Source of the DNA: Diplolepis rosae
Taxonomy: Eukaryota > Arthropoda > Insecta > Hymenoptera > Diplolepididae
DNA: 64,000 bases
Assembly (NCBI GenBank): GCA_030998225.1
Contig: JAPYXD010000727.1
Span: forward strand, 3,534,001-3,598,000
Reading direction: 5' to 3'
How positions within the stretch are numbered: the first letter of the stretch is position 1; each line of letters opens with the position of its first letter. Positions 12,574-24,904 of the stretch are shown here, piece by piece. The notes under the pieces were generated by a model. The model worked only from the letters and a program-made list of their open reading frames with translations. It made no database searches and was not told the DNA's origin. The position numbers and the translations under genes were made by a program.

Positions 12574-15500
12574 GACGTATCGGATTAGTAGATAATAAAA
12601 TGGATTAAAAAATATAGGGTAATTTTATATTAATGAAAAGCTATAAAACATTATTAATAAATAATAAATAAAAAATATTTCTCATTTCTAGATTGAAACT
12701 TTTTCTGCTATACAAACTTATTAATATTTTTGGAAAAGCATAGAGATAATTTAGTTCTGTTCAGAAATGCCTACAATATCACTTTCGTAAATTTTCTAGA
12801 TATCTTAGACCCTTATCGAAATATATTAACTTCAGAAAGTCTAAGTGCAGGAATTTATTAATATTTGTCCTTTTATATCGAAAATTAATAGATTCAGCTC
12901 GAATGAAATAAAAAACATATAAAATTAGATTCTGAAAATAATGTACCTAAGGTATCGAGAAAATTTCAGATGATGATATTGAAGATGATTTCAAGATGAA
13001 AATGTTAACGTATAATACTTATTAAATTATATATATAATCTATTTCATTATCTCCCATTTGGTTTTCAAGAAACGTTTAATGAGTTTGATGGTGTGAATC
13101 GGAGTGCATTTGTACATTAACGTACAAATCTCGAAAACGATAAGACATCAGATAGAAACATAAATTAAAATACTCATCACCTCGTAAAAAAAATATTCGG
13201 AAATGCTTTTAGGGTCAGAAGAAAAAAGGATTCTAAAAGTCATAGTTTTGAATTATATTTTATTGTATTTTAATGACTAAAGACATAAAAAAGTAATCAA
13301 TCGTCAAATTCTATTTATCAATGTTAAATTACAACAGAAATTCAGGATTTTATAATTAATTAGTAAAAGTATCGAGTTGTTAACTCTGTGGGCGTCAAAA
13401 TCGTTGGCAAATTCCCGCACCATGGGGTTTCGGAATGTAAAATGCAAAACACAACTGTCTAAAACACGCAATGCTTTGTAAAATTTTAATTACTTTTCAA
13501 TTCAAAACGTGGGCGGACAATGTATAGAAGATAATAAGAATACGATGAGTTATTTTTTCCCATTCTTTATTATCTCGTATACAGACTCAAATTTTTGTGC
13601 GCTTTGCATAAGTGTGTAAAAAATTCGCATTTTTCCCAAGTTTATTAATCTTAATTGTATATGACTTTATTGATGCATTAAATTTTAATGATTTGGATTT
13701 TAAAATAACTTGTAATATTAATATATCTCTAATACTTAAAATAACTGGTCCTTTCAAAATAGAAACCGTAATCTGATATGATTTGATGGTTAATGTCAAA
13801 AGATTGTAAACGCTATGTAATGTCTGATTAGATATGCTGCTCTCAGAGTTTCATGACAGCATATAATTTAATAATATTAAAGAGTTTTAATGACTTACTT
13901 TTAAAGTGTAGGAAGTTTGCTTTTTAGTTCGTGAATGATATTATCAAGTTAAATGTTAATTAATCCCAAAAAATTAAAAGTTTGAAAATAAATTATTTTT
14001 TATTGTATATATCAATGAAAAATAAATAATAAATTATAAAAAATTTTGGAAGAATTGTAATTTTACTTGGAGAAAAATATTTATTTTGAATATTGTCTAT
14101 TGATAATCAAATTGAAAAATTGCTTTAAAAAAATATTTATCTTTTAATGAGTAAAAACGTTGCCTCGAGTAGAATGGATCGACCCTGGAGGCCTTGTCCA
14201 CCCAACCTTTCCAGTTTTTATGTTCCTTGGTGGATTATATATTTATAAAAAGAAAAAAAAAATTAAGAAGCCAAGAATTTTCGAATTCAAGAGAGTAACT
14301 GTTTGGTTGGAGACTTCAACGTCCTAAAAATCAACAGGCGATATATAACAAACAATGCCCTAGACCAGAAAAAATTTGTTGAAGCCTGAAAATGTTATTT
14401 ATTCGTTATTTGTATTATTAATATTTACTACATTTTCCTAGCTTCAGTTTTAAATTACAGTTTAGTTATAATTAAAAAATTAAATGTTAAAAATGACTAG
14501 TGTTTTGAAAGATCAATTATTGTAGGGTGAACTTATCAAAGTGGGATGAATAGAAATGAGTCATGGAAACAATAGAATTGCCTCGCAAAATTAAGAAAAT
14601 AATAAAACAGCTGATAATTGTAGTTGATATGAATCGACTTCTTTAGCCACCGGCAACCTTTTGCTTTTAACTTTTAACCTTATAAGGACTCGAGGTTCAA
14701 CTAGATACTGTACAAGGGAAATATTGAACTTCAAGAAAGTAAAACAGTAGAAACAGACAGCATTGGTAAGACGTCAAATTGACTAACTCACGCTATAATT
14801 TCTTCCTGATTGGACAATTATGCAAACCTCTTATATTGTTTTTTTTTATTCTTTACCTCGAATTCATATCAGTAATGCTTTGATATTTCATTATGTTTTT
14901 ATAAACCAAGATCTCTTTTGAAAACGATAAGTAATCAGGATAATTTATGTCTCAATTTGTTTTCAATAATATTCTGGAGACAAAAAATGTCTGAAAAAAT
15001 GTTGTGTCTATTGATACAACTGATTGACAAAAATTAACCATCTCAGCTGTAAAAGCGATTGTGTTATCAATTCACGAATTCTCTAATTCTTTACTTCTAA
15101 ATTGAAATAAAATTATACAATTATTAAAAGCTTTAAATTTTAACTATACAATTTTCGCATATGAATAATAAGTAATGCGAATCGCATGAAAATTCACGGG
15201 AGTAATAAAATTGTTTAGGAAAAAATTTCCATCCAAGTGACAGTATGACACATTTCATAAATTGCATTGGAATCGAAGACCTAATAAAAGTTCCAGGAAG
15301 GTTCAAGTTCAAGATCGCTTGGCGTAATGTTCAATCTAAATACAGAAAAAAGTTCTGTCTCGTTATCTTTAATACTACCCGCGGCGACAGCTCGTGTTTC
15401 ATTTTGATATTTATCCAGTTGCTCGCTTTACTATAGTAACTTGTGCTGTTGAAGTGGATTTACGTGATTTGGTCTAATTGCTTTCTTGTATCAAATCGTA

Positions 15501-15859
15501 TAATGGGGAGTTTTGCTTTTACTCGCAAAAAGATACATATAGATGAAAGTTGATTGGATAATCATAGGCCAGAAGATTATTATCTTGTCACGCAATTTGA
15601 TACGCTTCGGCTTACATTAAAAGCGCCGGCATAAAGCAATAACATCTAATTATTTCACACCTCGGCGTCTTCATATTTCTCTCAAAGTTAAAACAAATCT
15701 AAATGTTTTCAAAAACTAATCCAGTAAAGTTAATTATCAAAGTAATTTCATAGATAGTTTTAAAAGATCAAAAGGTTCGCTACGATTGATGATTCCTATC
15801 TGAATCACTTTATGAGGATTTATCAAGTCAGTCACATGATGAATACAAATCGCTGGCGA
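12574..15859. other. 3.3 kb of AT-rich sequence, no gene seen
   Basis: No exon, RNA gene or clear transposon end. The slightly GC-richer part at 15230-15690 has no open frame with a recognisable product. Confidence 0.35.
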
Positions 15860-16130
15860 AAATATCGGATGGGAATTCATTCCGAGGCAATCAGAACTAT
15901 TCCGATTCATTCCGATATCTGTATCCGAGCCAATGCGAATCATCCAGAACCAATCCGAAAAACATTTTGTGACTCGTTTGATGAAAAACGGTAAAAAATC
16001 GATCCGACCTAATCCGATTTAATCCGAAGCAACAATCCGAATGAATCCGAACCAATCCGAAACCAAGTTTTCAATCCGAGCTCGGATTGATCCAAACCGA
16101 ATTTTCAATCAAAATTAATCCGAATCATAC
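15860..16130. repeat. Degenerate AATCCGA / ATTCCGA short tandem array
   Basis: The heptamer-like motif AATCCGA (and ATTCCGA) recurs over 15 times with irregular spacing. The short open frames on both strands come from this repeat. Confidence 0.7.
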
Positions 16131-16830
16131 AATGGAAGTTTGATACAGAAATGTCTAACAGTGTCCATTTTTATAGAGGACTATCTATTTCGAATTAGGC
16201 AGTATTGAATTAGAAGTTAATAAATTTTGGAAATTAAATAATTTTGAATCATAAAAATCAGTAAATTTATTCTGCCATGATACACTTAAATTAGAAAATT
16301 AGTTATCGTATCAATTAATTTCTCATAAATATTAATAATCACTTTATTAACTAATTAAGAAGTTCGGTTCTCAAGAATTTTTAAAATGCAGGCATTTATA
16401 AAGTGAAATGATTATATATTTCTTTTGGTTCCATGCGATTGCTATTGAAATTACATTACTTGAAATGTACAATTTACACGGAAAAAAATAGATCAGTAAA
16501 GTTTACAGAACTGTTCAAGAGTTAGGGATACAGGCATTTACGGAACAGAGTTCTACAAAATTTACAGAACTTTCCAGTATAAAATGCGGAACATTCCGGA
16601 AAAATTATTGAAAATTTCACATTACATAATTATAAAAAGTACTATGAATTTTGTAGAACACTTCGTTCCATAAATTCCCGTAATAACTCTTAAACAGTTC
16701 TATATACTTTACTGGACTATTTTTTTCCGTGTACAGGAAATAATTTTATCATTTTAATTTTAATGAAAACTGGAAATTATTAAAATTGTAACAACACTCA
16801 AAACTTTGTTAGATTCATTCGAGAATAAGT
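16130..16830. repeat. Paralogous copy of 11905-12335, split by a MITE
   Basis: The flanks 16130-16476 and 16732-16830 align with 11905-12335 (shared 'ggcagtattgaattagaag', 'cattacttgaaatg', 'caacactcaaaa'). The copy at 12 kb lacks the insertion. Confidence 0.8.
16477..16731. mobile_element. 255-bp MITE with TA duplication, CACGGAAAAAAATAG ends
   Basis: Terminal inverted repeats of about 50 bp (CACGGAAAAAAATAGATCAG on the left). TA flanks both ends (16475-16476, 16732-16733). The empty site in the 12-kb paralog (about 12226, AATTACTGG) has a single TA, which confirms the exact ends. Confidence 0.9.
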
Positions 16831-18309
16831 ACATTGTTAAAAGTTAAGTGAAGATCTGTAGTCTCTAATTGGTTTGAAAGAAGAAAAGAATTGTAATGTT
16901 GATAAAAATAGAAATTAATTTGTTTAATTATTCAAAATCAATTAGAATCTAAATCTCGGGAAAAATTAGAATACTTTTAATTATTACGTGACTCACTTAA
17001 TACATGCCCTAAATTAAACAAATTTTGTTATCAAAAACTTTGTCAAGCTTTCAGAGTTTTAGTTTGGAAAATTTTCAAAACGAATAAATCTTTATGATAG
17101 AAACTAGTTAAGATAAAGAGATCTTTTCATCGTTATCAAATAATATACACAAATTATGATAATCCAAGAAATATTTTAAGGCACTAAAGTCAACAATGGA
17201 GAGAACACATCGTAAGAAACTAGGTGCGTGCGGTAAAAACTTCGTCACTAGTAGTCCGATTAAAAGAAGCTTCAGAAATGAAAACCAGATGTACCTATTT
17301 CTTACATTGAAACAATAAATAAAAAAGTCTAAATGCGCCAAGGCGCTTCATCTCCTGATGTTTTTAGATCTTTAAATTATATTCTATGAGAATGTCCGCC
17401 TCCTAGGATATCTGTAATACAGATGGTTAATCGATTGTCTAAACAAGTACTTTGACTTTATTCTCTATTTTAAATTTCGCGGAAGCAAGTACTTCTATTT
17501 TAAAGACAACCACAAAAAGTCGCTCTCATAGTTATCCGATCATCTGATTGCAATATCTTTAGATTGTCTACTAAAACCTTGGAAATAGAGAAATGTTAAA
17601 AATTCCTGTTTGATACACAGGATATCCTTGACTTTTAAATTTCCGAGGCTTCATTGGAATCAATCTAAGATGAGGAGCCAATAGATATCATGGTCATCGA
17701 GAAAAAGCCTATAAATACGGATTTTGCTTTATGAATCGGCAAACATCAAAATTAAATCTTGCTTTACTAGTAATCCATAATTTGTTCAATACATATGCCA
17801 GATATCCGACAGGTTTATGTACAAGAGCTAGGCGACGAAAATAACTTGACCTAGACCTCGACACAACCAGAAGTCTTTTCAAGAACCCATATCCAAAATG
17901 CCATCAACTCTCAACTCTTCGTTTTGCACTTTTCTCCCACGACTCTATCCCTCAATTCATCCCACACCGATTCTGCATCTCAGATTGATTAATTAATTTT
18001 CGCCTATATGTAATTTATTGGCTAAGAGATTCTACCGGTTTCAGTATTCTGAATAAAATTTATTTTTTATTTCAATAACTCTATTGTAATTAGGAAATTA
18101 AATTATTTATTGTAATTGTAACTATAACTATTCAGGGTTGGTACAAGACCTGGACGACTTGGAAGATATGGAAAAGTCATTGAATTTTGATAAACTTCTG
18201 GAAAACCTGGAAAAGTCGTGGAGTTTTGAAAAAATGACTTGAAATTTTAAAGTTACCTCTATTTCAAACTCTTAATAATTATTTTAGAATATTCAGATGT
18301 TATCAGAAA
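16831..18309. other. Single-copy sequence, no gene seen
   Basis: No supported exon. A 77-codon minus-strand frame at 17108-17341 begins with TTG and has no recognised domain. Confidence 0.3.
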
Positions 18310-18700
18310 ACTAAAGGAAAAAATGTGCCCGCTTCGCGGGCACATTTTCATCGCGCGCTTCGCGCGCAGCTCGCTTCGCTCGCAAGTTTAAGCGCGCCTA
18401 GGGCGCGCGATTCGATCGTCGCGCTTCGCGCTCCGTTCTTTCTGGACCTCGCGCTTCGCGCTCGGTCTTGTGCTCTTCGCATACATTTAAGTTTATTTCT
18501 TATATTTTGATACTGAAGCTCAAACCAATTTTATAATAATATTACAGATGATGTGAATTACACATTTTCTCAAAGTCACTGAATTTCTTTTTGAATTTAA
18601 GTGAAACAGGAAATTCAATTTACTTAAGGCTCTATCGGCCTTAAGGAACACATTCTCATCATGACACTCGCGCTTCGCGCTCGATTTTCTGTATACATTT
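18310..18700. repeat. GC-rich triloop-hairpin cluster (dispersed repeat, copy 1)
   Basis: Perfect palindromes with TTC or TAG loops: 18325-18343 (GTGCCCGC-TTC-GCGGGCAC), 18353-18367, 18392-18408, 18421-18431, 18451-18461 and 18670-18680. The downstream 'gatgtgaatt...tttctcaaagt' and 'cattctcatca' blocks recur at 53440-53640 with decayed hairpins. Confidence 0.75.
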
Positions 18701-18779
18701 CAGTATAACTTTTTAATAAATTACATGATTAAAAGAATTTACTTTCTTCCACATATCTAAAAAGGAAAAACAATCGTAG

Positions 18780-19752
18780 ATTTTATTTAAGGAAACGATT
18801 TTGCAGCACAACGCTTATTTCGTATCTCACATATTTTGGTGAAAAAAATCGAATTTTTTCAATATTAAAAATCAAAACATAAAATATACATCCTGTCCCG
18901 AAATTTCTTTATCAGAATTTGTAGACCTCATTTAGGCAAATAATTTTCCATTTAAACGTTTTTTTTTTGTATTTCACATATTTTGTCTAAAAAATGGAAT
19001 TTTATCATTTTTATCGTATTTTTTGGAATTGAAACGAAAAATATATGTTTTTTCAGAAACTGCGCCAGACAAAATTTGTAGATCTTTTTGAAACGAACAA
19101 CTTTGTATTCTTACGTTTTTTTGGTATTTCCAATATTATTGTTAAAAAATTTAATTTTGGATTTTCAATAGTATTTTTTTTAATTAAAAAGAAAAATATG
19201 CATCTTATGAAAAAATGTTATAATTCAAATTTGTAGGCCTTTATGTATTCAATAATATTGTATCATAACGTTTTTTCGTATCTCGTATAATTTAACTGGA
19301 AAATGGAATTTTGATATTGACTTTTTTCGAATTTGAATATGCTGTAACATTTCTAATTTTGATTTAATCAAAAAATGTTATGAGAATAATTTGTAGAGAT
19401 TTATGAGCACTATCTAAAACCAGTATTGAAATTTTTGATTTTTTCAAAAAATTATTTTCAAAAACACAAAAGTAGTGCTCCATCCCTCAATTTTGATTGG
19501 ATGTGGCTGGTTAACGAACTTGTCCTTACATTTTCGGCTCCGATAAAGTGTACCAAAGCTCAATTCAATCTGATAATTCTATCGAGAGTTATGCCGCACA
19601 CGACCTACAGACAGACAGACAGACAGACACTTTCGTAAAAACCATTTTTTCTGACTCAGGGGGTCTCAAAACGTAAAGATTTGATGAAAATTTCGAAAGT
19701 CATTTTTCACATAAAACCAATACCTTCTCATCCATGATGAGAATGTAAAAAG
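18780..19752. repeat. Dispersed repeat R1, fullest copy, with ~155-bp internal periodicity
   Basis: At least four degenerate units of about 155-160 bp (each with '...gtatttcacatatt...aaaatggaatttt...aaaatatacatcttatgaaaaaatg...tttgtag'). Then comes a unique tail with (CAGA)n near 19610, 'ctgactcagggggtctcaaa', and an end 'gatgagaatgtaaaa'. No intact open frame. Confidence 0.65.
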
Positions 19753-20066
19753 AAAAGAAAACTTGAGATAAAGACAAATATCAGACAAAATGCAATTCAA
19801 TTGGAAATTTAAAAAAAATTGAAGGCATCGAAGAAGAAATTCATGAACTGGTTAAACCTCGATGAATTTATATACAGGCAAAATTAGTTGTTTATGCAAT
19901 TTAAAATTTTTATTTAATTTTTTCAAAAATTTCAGAGTTTCCTAGATTACTATTGTTTCCAACTGTGATCCTAACTTTAAAATAAATAGTTGGACTATCA
20001 TTGTTCCTTAAGTGTCCTATTTGTGATAATAATATTATAATAATTACAGAATTACTTTCAACTTGT

Positions 20067-20191
20067 CTTTCTGTGGAAGAGGAGATGTCGAACTCCTGTG
20101 TAGCTCAGTTGGTTAGAGCAGTCGACCGGCAATCAAAAGACCCGGGCTCGAATCCCGGCATACTCGAGAGCGTCTCTTCTTCCACAGAAAG
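20067..20191. repeat. 19-bp inverted repeat enclosing the tRNA-like sequence
   Basis: The left arm 20067-20085 and right arm 20173-20191 are reverse complements with one mismatch (CTTTCTGTGGAAGA core). The arms exactly bracket the tRNA-like segment with 8 bases on one side and 6 on the other. Confidence 0.75.
20094..20166 (+). tRNA. Degenerate tRNA-like sequence (anticodon position GGC), probably tRNA-derived element
   Basis: The A box (TAGCTCAGTTGG) and B box (GGCTCGAATCC) are good, the D arm GCTC/GAGC pairs, and the T arm CCGGG-CTCGAAT-CCCGG is perfect. The anticodon arm 20121-20137 pairs poorly (three of five), position 33 is C instead of T, and the acceptor stem pairs only four of seven. 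The anticodon position would read GGC (Ala). No T-run terminator follows. It sits inside a 19-bp inverted repeat (20067-20085 and 20173-20191). I read it as a tRNA pseudogene or a tRNA-headed mobile element, not a working tRNA. Confidence 0.6.
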
Positions 20192-20280
20192 ATTTCAAAT
20201 TCTTCAAATTTGTATATAAATATTATTGAAATATTTACAATGCAATAATTTATCGTTAAAAAGTTGTGTTCACTGTAATA

Positions 20281-20600
20281 CACGGAGAAACCCAAGTTTA
20301 CAATTTTTGCTAAACTACGTTACAATTTAGGGGAAAGCGTGTCATATTGAGAATCTTTCGCAGCGAAATACTGAACTTTAGATGAACTGTATGATAAGTT
20401 ACTATAGATTGTATCAAACTTTACTATAACCTATACTAAAATTTCATATCATTTTTCGAATCTTTAATATTTTGATTGCAAAAATGCCCTGTCCGCTAGG
20501 AATAATTACCATTACATCACGATTTTCCCTAGATTCCTAATATTTTTTAGAAATATCGTTATAAAATAAAACATATATTGTTATAAAAAGTTTCTCCGTG
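20281..20600. mobile_element. 320-bp MITE-like element, CACGGAGAAAC ends, TA flanks
   Basis: Short terminal inverted repeats CACGGAGAAAC / GTTTCTCCGTG, with TA at 20279-20280 and 20601-20602. Confidence 0.7.
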
Positions 20601-21783
20601 TAGAATAAGTTAAAATGAATTTTGATTGGATTTTTTGAAAATTGGACCTGGAAAGTCTGGAAAAGTCATGAAATTTTGAAACCAGACTTGTGTAACAACC
20701 CTGATATTTTTTGGTCTTTTTATTGGCAAGTGATAAATTAATGAAGGATCATATAGTGGTGATTCAGCAAGAGTTTGTTGAGAATTATTTTGTGTGAAGA
20801 CATCCGTTTAAAGAAGAGCGTTGCTCTTTTCAATGAGATCCAATGGATTACTTAGGTCTGTTAATAGGGCACGACAACTCCCGATTTATTTTACTTAGAA
20901 GAGGTCAATTCCAGAGTTCAATTCATTTAGTTATTCTATTTCTGGGGCTTTTAGAAAAAATGTACAAATATTCACTCTCTATCGTTGCCCTCAGCTTTCT
21001 CAGGTCGAACTTACATAAGATGAATGGTAGATCTTTATCAGCTACTTAATTACTACATTCAGTATATTTGAAATCCGGGAGAAAATTCTTTTGAGTCATT
21101 TTCATCCTTTTTTTCATTTCGCTCTGATCTTTGTAGCTACCTTCAAAGAAAAACAGATTTAATAAAAAAAAATCTAAATTTATGACATTTTTTAATCTGG
21201 AATTTAAAATATTGTATCTCGGAAATAACACAGATTAATTTCGTAATCCCCTTACATTTGAATTCCAGCTTTATCAGAACAGAATAAGCCTTTGGGTTTT
21301 GCTTGCCTTGCGAAAAAAATCAATTTATCATTCAGGAGGAGAAACACTTAACAAAATCAGACTGCTTCACTCTCATCTCATCTCATCTATCTCGACCCAT
21401 AAAAAATACCAAAAATCTTGAGAACTCAGTTCTCTTTTGATTTGGCGCCCTTCGACGAATTCTGTTTATTATTTCGCTTGATTCAGATTTCATTCGTAAA
21501 TGTATCTTCTAATTTATTGTTTTGCAGTTCTTCAACATGTGTTTGGGACCAGTTGGCTCATCTGAAGAGTTGTTAATCCATCCCAGATCTTCGCAAACAC
21601 CAATATTTTATCCAACGCTATTATCTTTCGGTTGTAATTTTAGTTGGTGATAAATAGTACTTTCAAAATAGTTGGATTATTCGAGTCGTTTATAAAATTT
21701 GTCTTTGATTTTTTCACCTGGTTTCATATCTAAATCAGTCTATCATTGCCTTCCATTACTTTTTAGAGGCGTCAGATTTTCAC
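20601..21783. other. Single-copy sequence, no gene seen
   Basis: Short open frames show no recognisable product and no splice context. Confidence 0.3.
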
Positions 21784-21875
21784 ATTCGACTGAAGTTTGT
21801 GACGTCTTGTGTGACAAATTTTCTTTTTCATTCGTTCTATGATCTCAAAAACAATTAAAAATATGCAGAATAGTG

Positions 21876-22101
21876 CACGGGGAAAAAAAATTGTTGTATT
21901 AACCAACCAGATTGTTAATATAGAACTGACAAAACTTTTTTCCTTTCCCAACAAATTTTCATTTTTCCCAACAAACCTATTTGTTGAACCAATAAAAGAG
22001 TTTGTTATTGCTTTTTGCTTGACAAAACTTTTGTAAGGAGAACTAAAATTTTGTTGAGACGGCAAAAAAAAGTTTGTCAGTTCTATATTTTTCTCCGTGT
22101 G
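21876..22101. mobile_element. Nested MITE with CACGGGGAAAAAAAATTG end
   Basis: The left end CACGGGGAAAAAAAATTGTT, the right end ATTTTTCTCCGTG, and inner inverted ATAGAACTGACAAA / GTCAGTTCTAT. It sits inside the left arm of the 21784-22755 element. A half copy of the inner end lies at about 24745-24780. Confidence 0.6.
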
Positions 22102-22252
22102 ATTTTTGACAAAAACATTTTTTATTGTGGTAAAACAATTTTAAAATAAATTAAAAATTGGGTTTTTGGAACGAAACCAAAATTAGCAAAGTTTTACCAG
22201 AGACAGCCATTTATGGACGAACTTGTTGAATTATCTTGGAAACTAAAAAAGC

Positions 22253-22254
<2 letters not shown>

Positions 22255-22297
<43 letters not shown>
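22255..22297. repeat. (TA)n microsatellite
   Basis: About 21 TA units within the foldback element. Confidence 0.95.
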
Positions 22298-22299
<2 letters not shown>

Positions 22300-22755
22300 G
22301 CTTCAGGTTTCGATTGCAGTCATATAGTGCTACAATAAAAAAGATGTAAATTAAAAATTGAATTTGCGGAGCGAAACCAAAATTTGCAAAGTTTGACCAA
22401 AGCAAGCCATTTATTGACGAACTCGTTAAATTATCTCGCAAACTAAAAAAGAGACATATATATGGACTTCAAACTCAATTTTTAATTTATATTTTTTTTA
22501 TTGTAGCGCTATGTAACTGCAATCAAAAACCGAAGTCCATATATGTGTCTCTCTTTTAGTTTACGATATAATTTAACAAGTTCGTCCATAAAGGTGTCCT
22601 TTGATCAAACATTAAATTTTTTCTTCCACAATAAAAAATGTTGTTTTTGTCAAAAATAACTATTCTGCATATTTTTAATCGTTTTGGAGATCATGCGACA
22701 AAAAAAAAGAAGATAAAAAATGGGTCACACAAAACGTCACAAACTTCAGTTCAAT

Positions 22756-24904
22756 GATTTTCACAGAGTTTCGAATTAGTTCCATTCGAAGAATTGTAGA
22801 CCTCCACACAAAAGAAATTTAATACTTTCTGAAATTTATCCCTGTTTGAGTCTGTCTAAAAAACTATCTTTATAAGGATTTAGATTAAAGAATAGATTAT
22901 GTTTAATATCTGACGGTTGTAAATTGACTAACTATATATATTTATATTCAATACACAAACATCCGATTTGAATTTTTCCTTTCCTTTATCTTGTAGATTT
23001 ACTCGTAAGATTTGCTGTAATAGTGAATAATTGTGCATTATCTTCGAAATATCCGGAAATTCCCTTATCATCAGATTTACATCTATTTTACGATCGCACT
23101 CGCATCTGTGAAACGTATATCTCTCTATCTTTATCATCAGCTTCTTGGTTGTTGGTGCAACTGCCAATTCTGCATTCCGGAAACTTTGAGAGCCTCGTTT
23201 ACGAGAAAGTTTATGTTTTGCGCTCTGGCCTTCGGGCGCGAACTGCCAACGGGTTCGGATTTTCACAGACAAGGATTTCAAACAGTTTGCATCGGTTGCT
23301 ATAAACTGTGATTGATGCTTAATTATTTCTCAGAGACTGTGCAACGGGTTTTAGGAATCGTTTCTTCACTTTCAAGAAAGACTGATGCCCACACCATTAA
23401 CAAGGACAAACGGAAATTTTTTCCGATGAGACCAATTATGCGTTTCAAAACGACCGTCTACAATTTCCAGTTGCATTGTGCGCCTCCTTCGCTAAATGTG
23501 CTTTTCATACCTCAAGGATTTAAAACCAGACACGAAAACAGTGTCAGAATAAATATCCTGGCCATAAAAGTACACCCTCTTGAGCAAATGCAATCGCAAA
23601 TCTCATTGTTTGCTCTTCTTATAAGGTACAGCATTTACTTTAACAATCGGACAGAACGACTTCGATCTTCAAGGAGTTAGGGCGTTCCTGGCTAAGACTT
23701 CCCGAAAAGGAAATCCTGCGTTTATTCCTACGAGTAGACTTATCTAATTTAGGTAAGAGGCAACTTTCTTGGTCAACTTGTAATCTATTCACCTAGAAAT
23801 CCCACATTGGAAAATTTAAATGGATATATGGACTAAAAACAACCTGTTCTTTTTTTTATTCATGATGGAATTGCATTCAAAGCTTTAAGTGCCTATTTAA
23901 TGATGATCCAATTATTTTCCTTATTCAAACTTGTTTCTTAAATAATATTATCTCAAGATTGGAAAACAAACATTTCAATTCTGGAATTTTCCATAGATTC
24001 TCAGCTAGAAGACTTGGAAAAAGTCTGACAAGTTCAAAGAAATTGAAATATATATAGGGTGACCAACTACTTGAAATGAAGAATCATAATAGGGCGCATG
24101 AAAAAACACTAAAAATGGAACATTGAAAAATCACTAACTTTTCACTAGATTTTAAAAGGCGAGAAATTTGAATTTATATTTTTATAAAAATAAATAAAAA
24201 CAGAAAAAACAATAATTGTGCATATAATACAAAACTAAATTCAAAGATATGGACAATTAATATAAAATTATGTTTGCATAATATTTCTAATTATTTATAT
24301 TAGATGTAACATTGAAGTAATTCATTCATGTTTATAATTAACTATTTTATACAGTACATTTTGTTATTTTTCTAATAAACCATTGTACAATTCTATTGAA
24401 ATTTCTATTTTTCAAATTTTACGACCATTTGATTTGTTGTTGAAAAGCAATGGATTCGAAATACACAAAAAAAGTCAAAATTTCTAAAAATACACGAAAT
24501 ACAATGAACAATCACTAAGTTGTGTCTTCAAACAATGACCGAAAAAAACACAACGCGCATACGAAAAACACTAAATTTGTGTCAAAATCACTAAATTGGC
24601 CACTCTGGAAATATATGTAATACCTGGAACTCATCAGTTTTCTTGTATCTTTTATCACTGCATTCATCTGATAAATTAGGTATGTATATTAAACGAGCTT
24701 TCCTCTAAGCAAGAGTTTCTAATACTCGGTTCTTTTTCACAAGGAGAAAAAAAATTGTTGATATAGAACTGACAATTTGGTTTTTAGAATATGAAAAATG
24801 TTATTAAATAAAACTTGCAAATGTAAAGAGTAGATTTTATGTAATTTCTGATCCCTTTCCTAAATAGATTTTATAAAAATTTTCCTGTGCGCAAAACCAC
24901 TTAA
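22756..24904. other. Single-copy stretch including a GC-richer island (22990-23740)
   Basis: 22990-23740 is noticeably richer in GC and has open stretches on both strands (the longest, 23312-23680, begins with TTG). I recognise no protein and no paired splice sites. It may be a regulatory block upstream of the ADAMTS gene or a noncoding exon. The rest is AT-rich without recognised features. Confidence 0.3.

Larger units (their letters stand above)
21784..22755. mobile_element. 960-bp foldback element with ~85-bp terminal repeats and nested insertion
   Basis: Terminal inverted repeats begin ACTGAAGTTTGTGACGT and extend through 'attaaaaatatgcagaatag'. The interior carries the 168-bp family of 1029-1720 twice inverted and once direct, a (TA)n run at 22255-22297, and a nested CACGG-ended element. 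Confidence 0.75.

Noticed and set aside
15737..15994. Opposing short ORFs rich in Ile/Arg/Ser and His/Pro
   Set aside because: Generated largely by the AATCCGA/ATTCCGA tandem motif.
19426..19638. Frame ending in a TDRQT repeat
   Set aside because: Product of the (CAGA)n block of repeat R1; no intact retrotransposon ORF.
20094..20166. Functional tRNA-Ala(GGC)
   Set aside because: Four of seven acceptor pairs, weak anticodon stem, C at position 33 and no terminator argue against a working gene.
23023..23680. Several overlapping frames on both strands
   Set aside because: No recognisable protein; the longest starts with a non-ATG codon and lacks splice context. Kept only as a GC-richer island.
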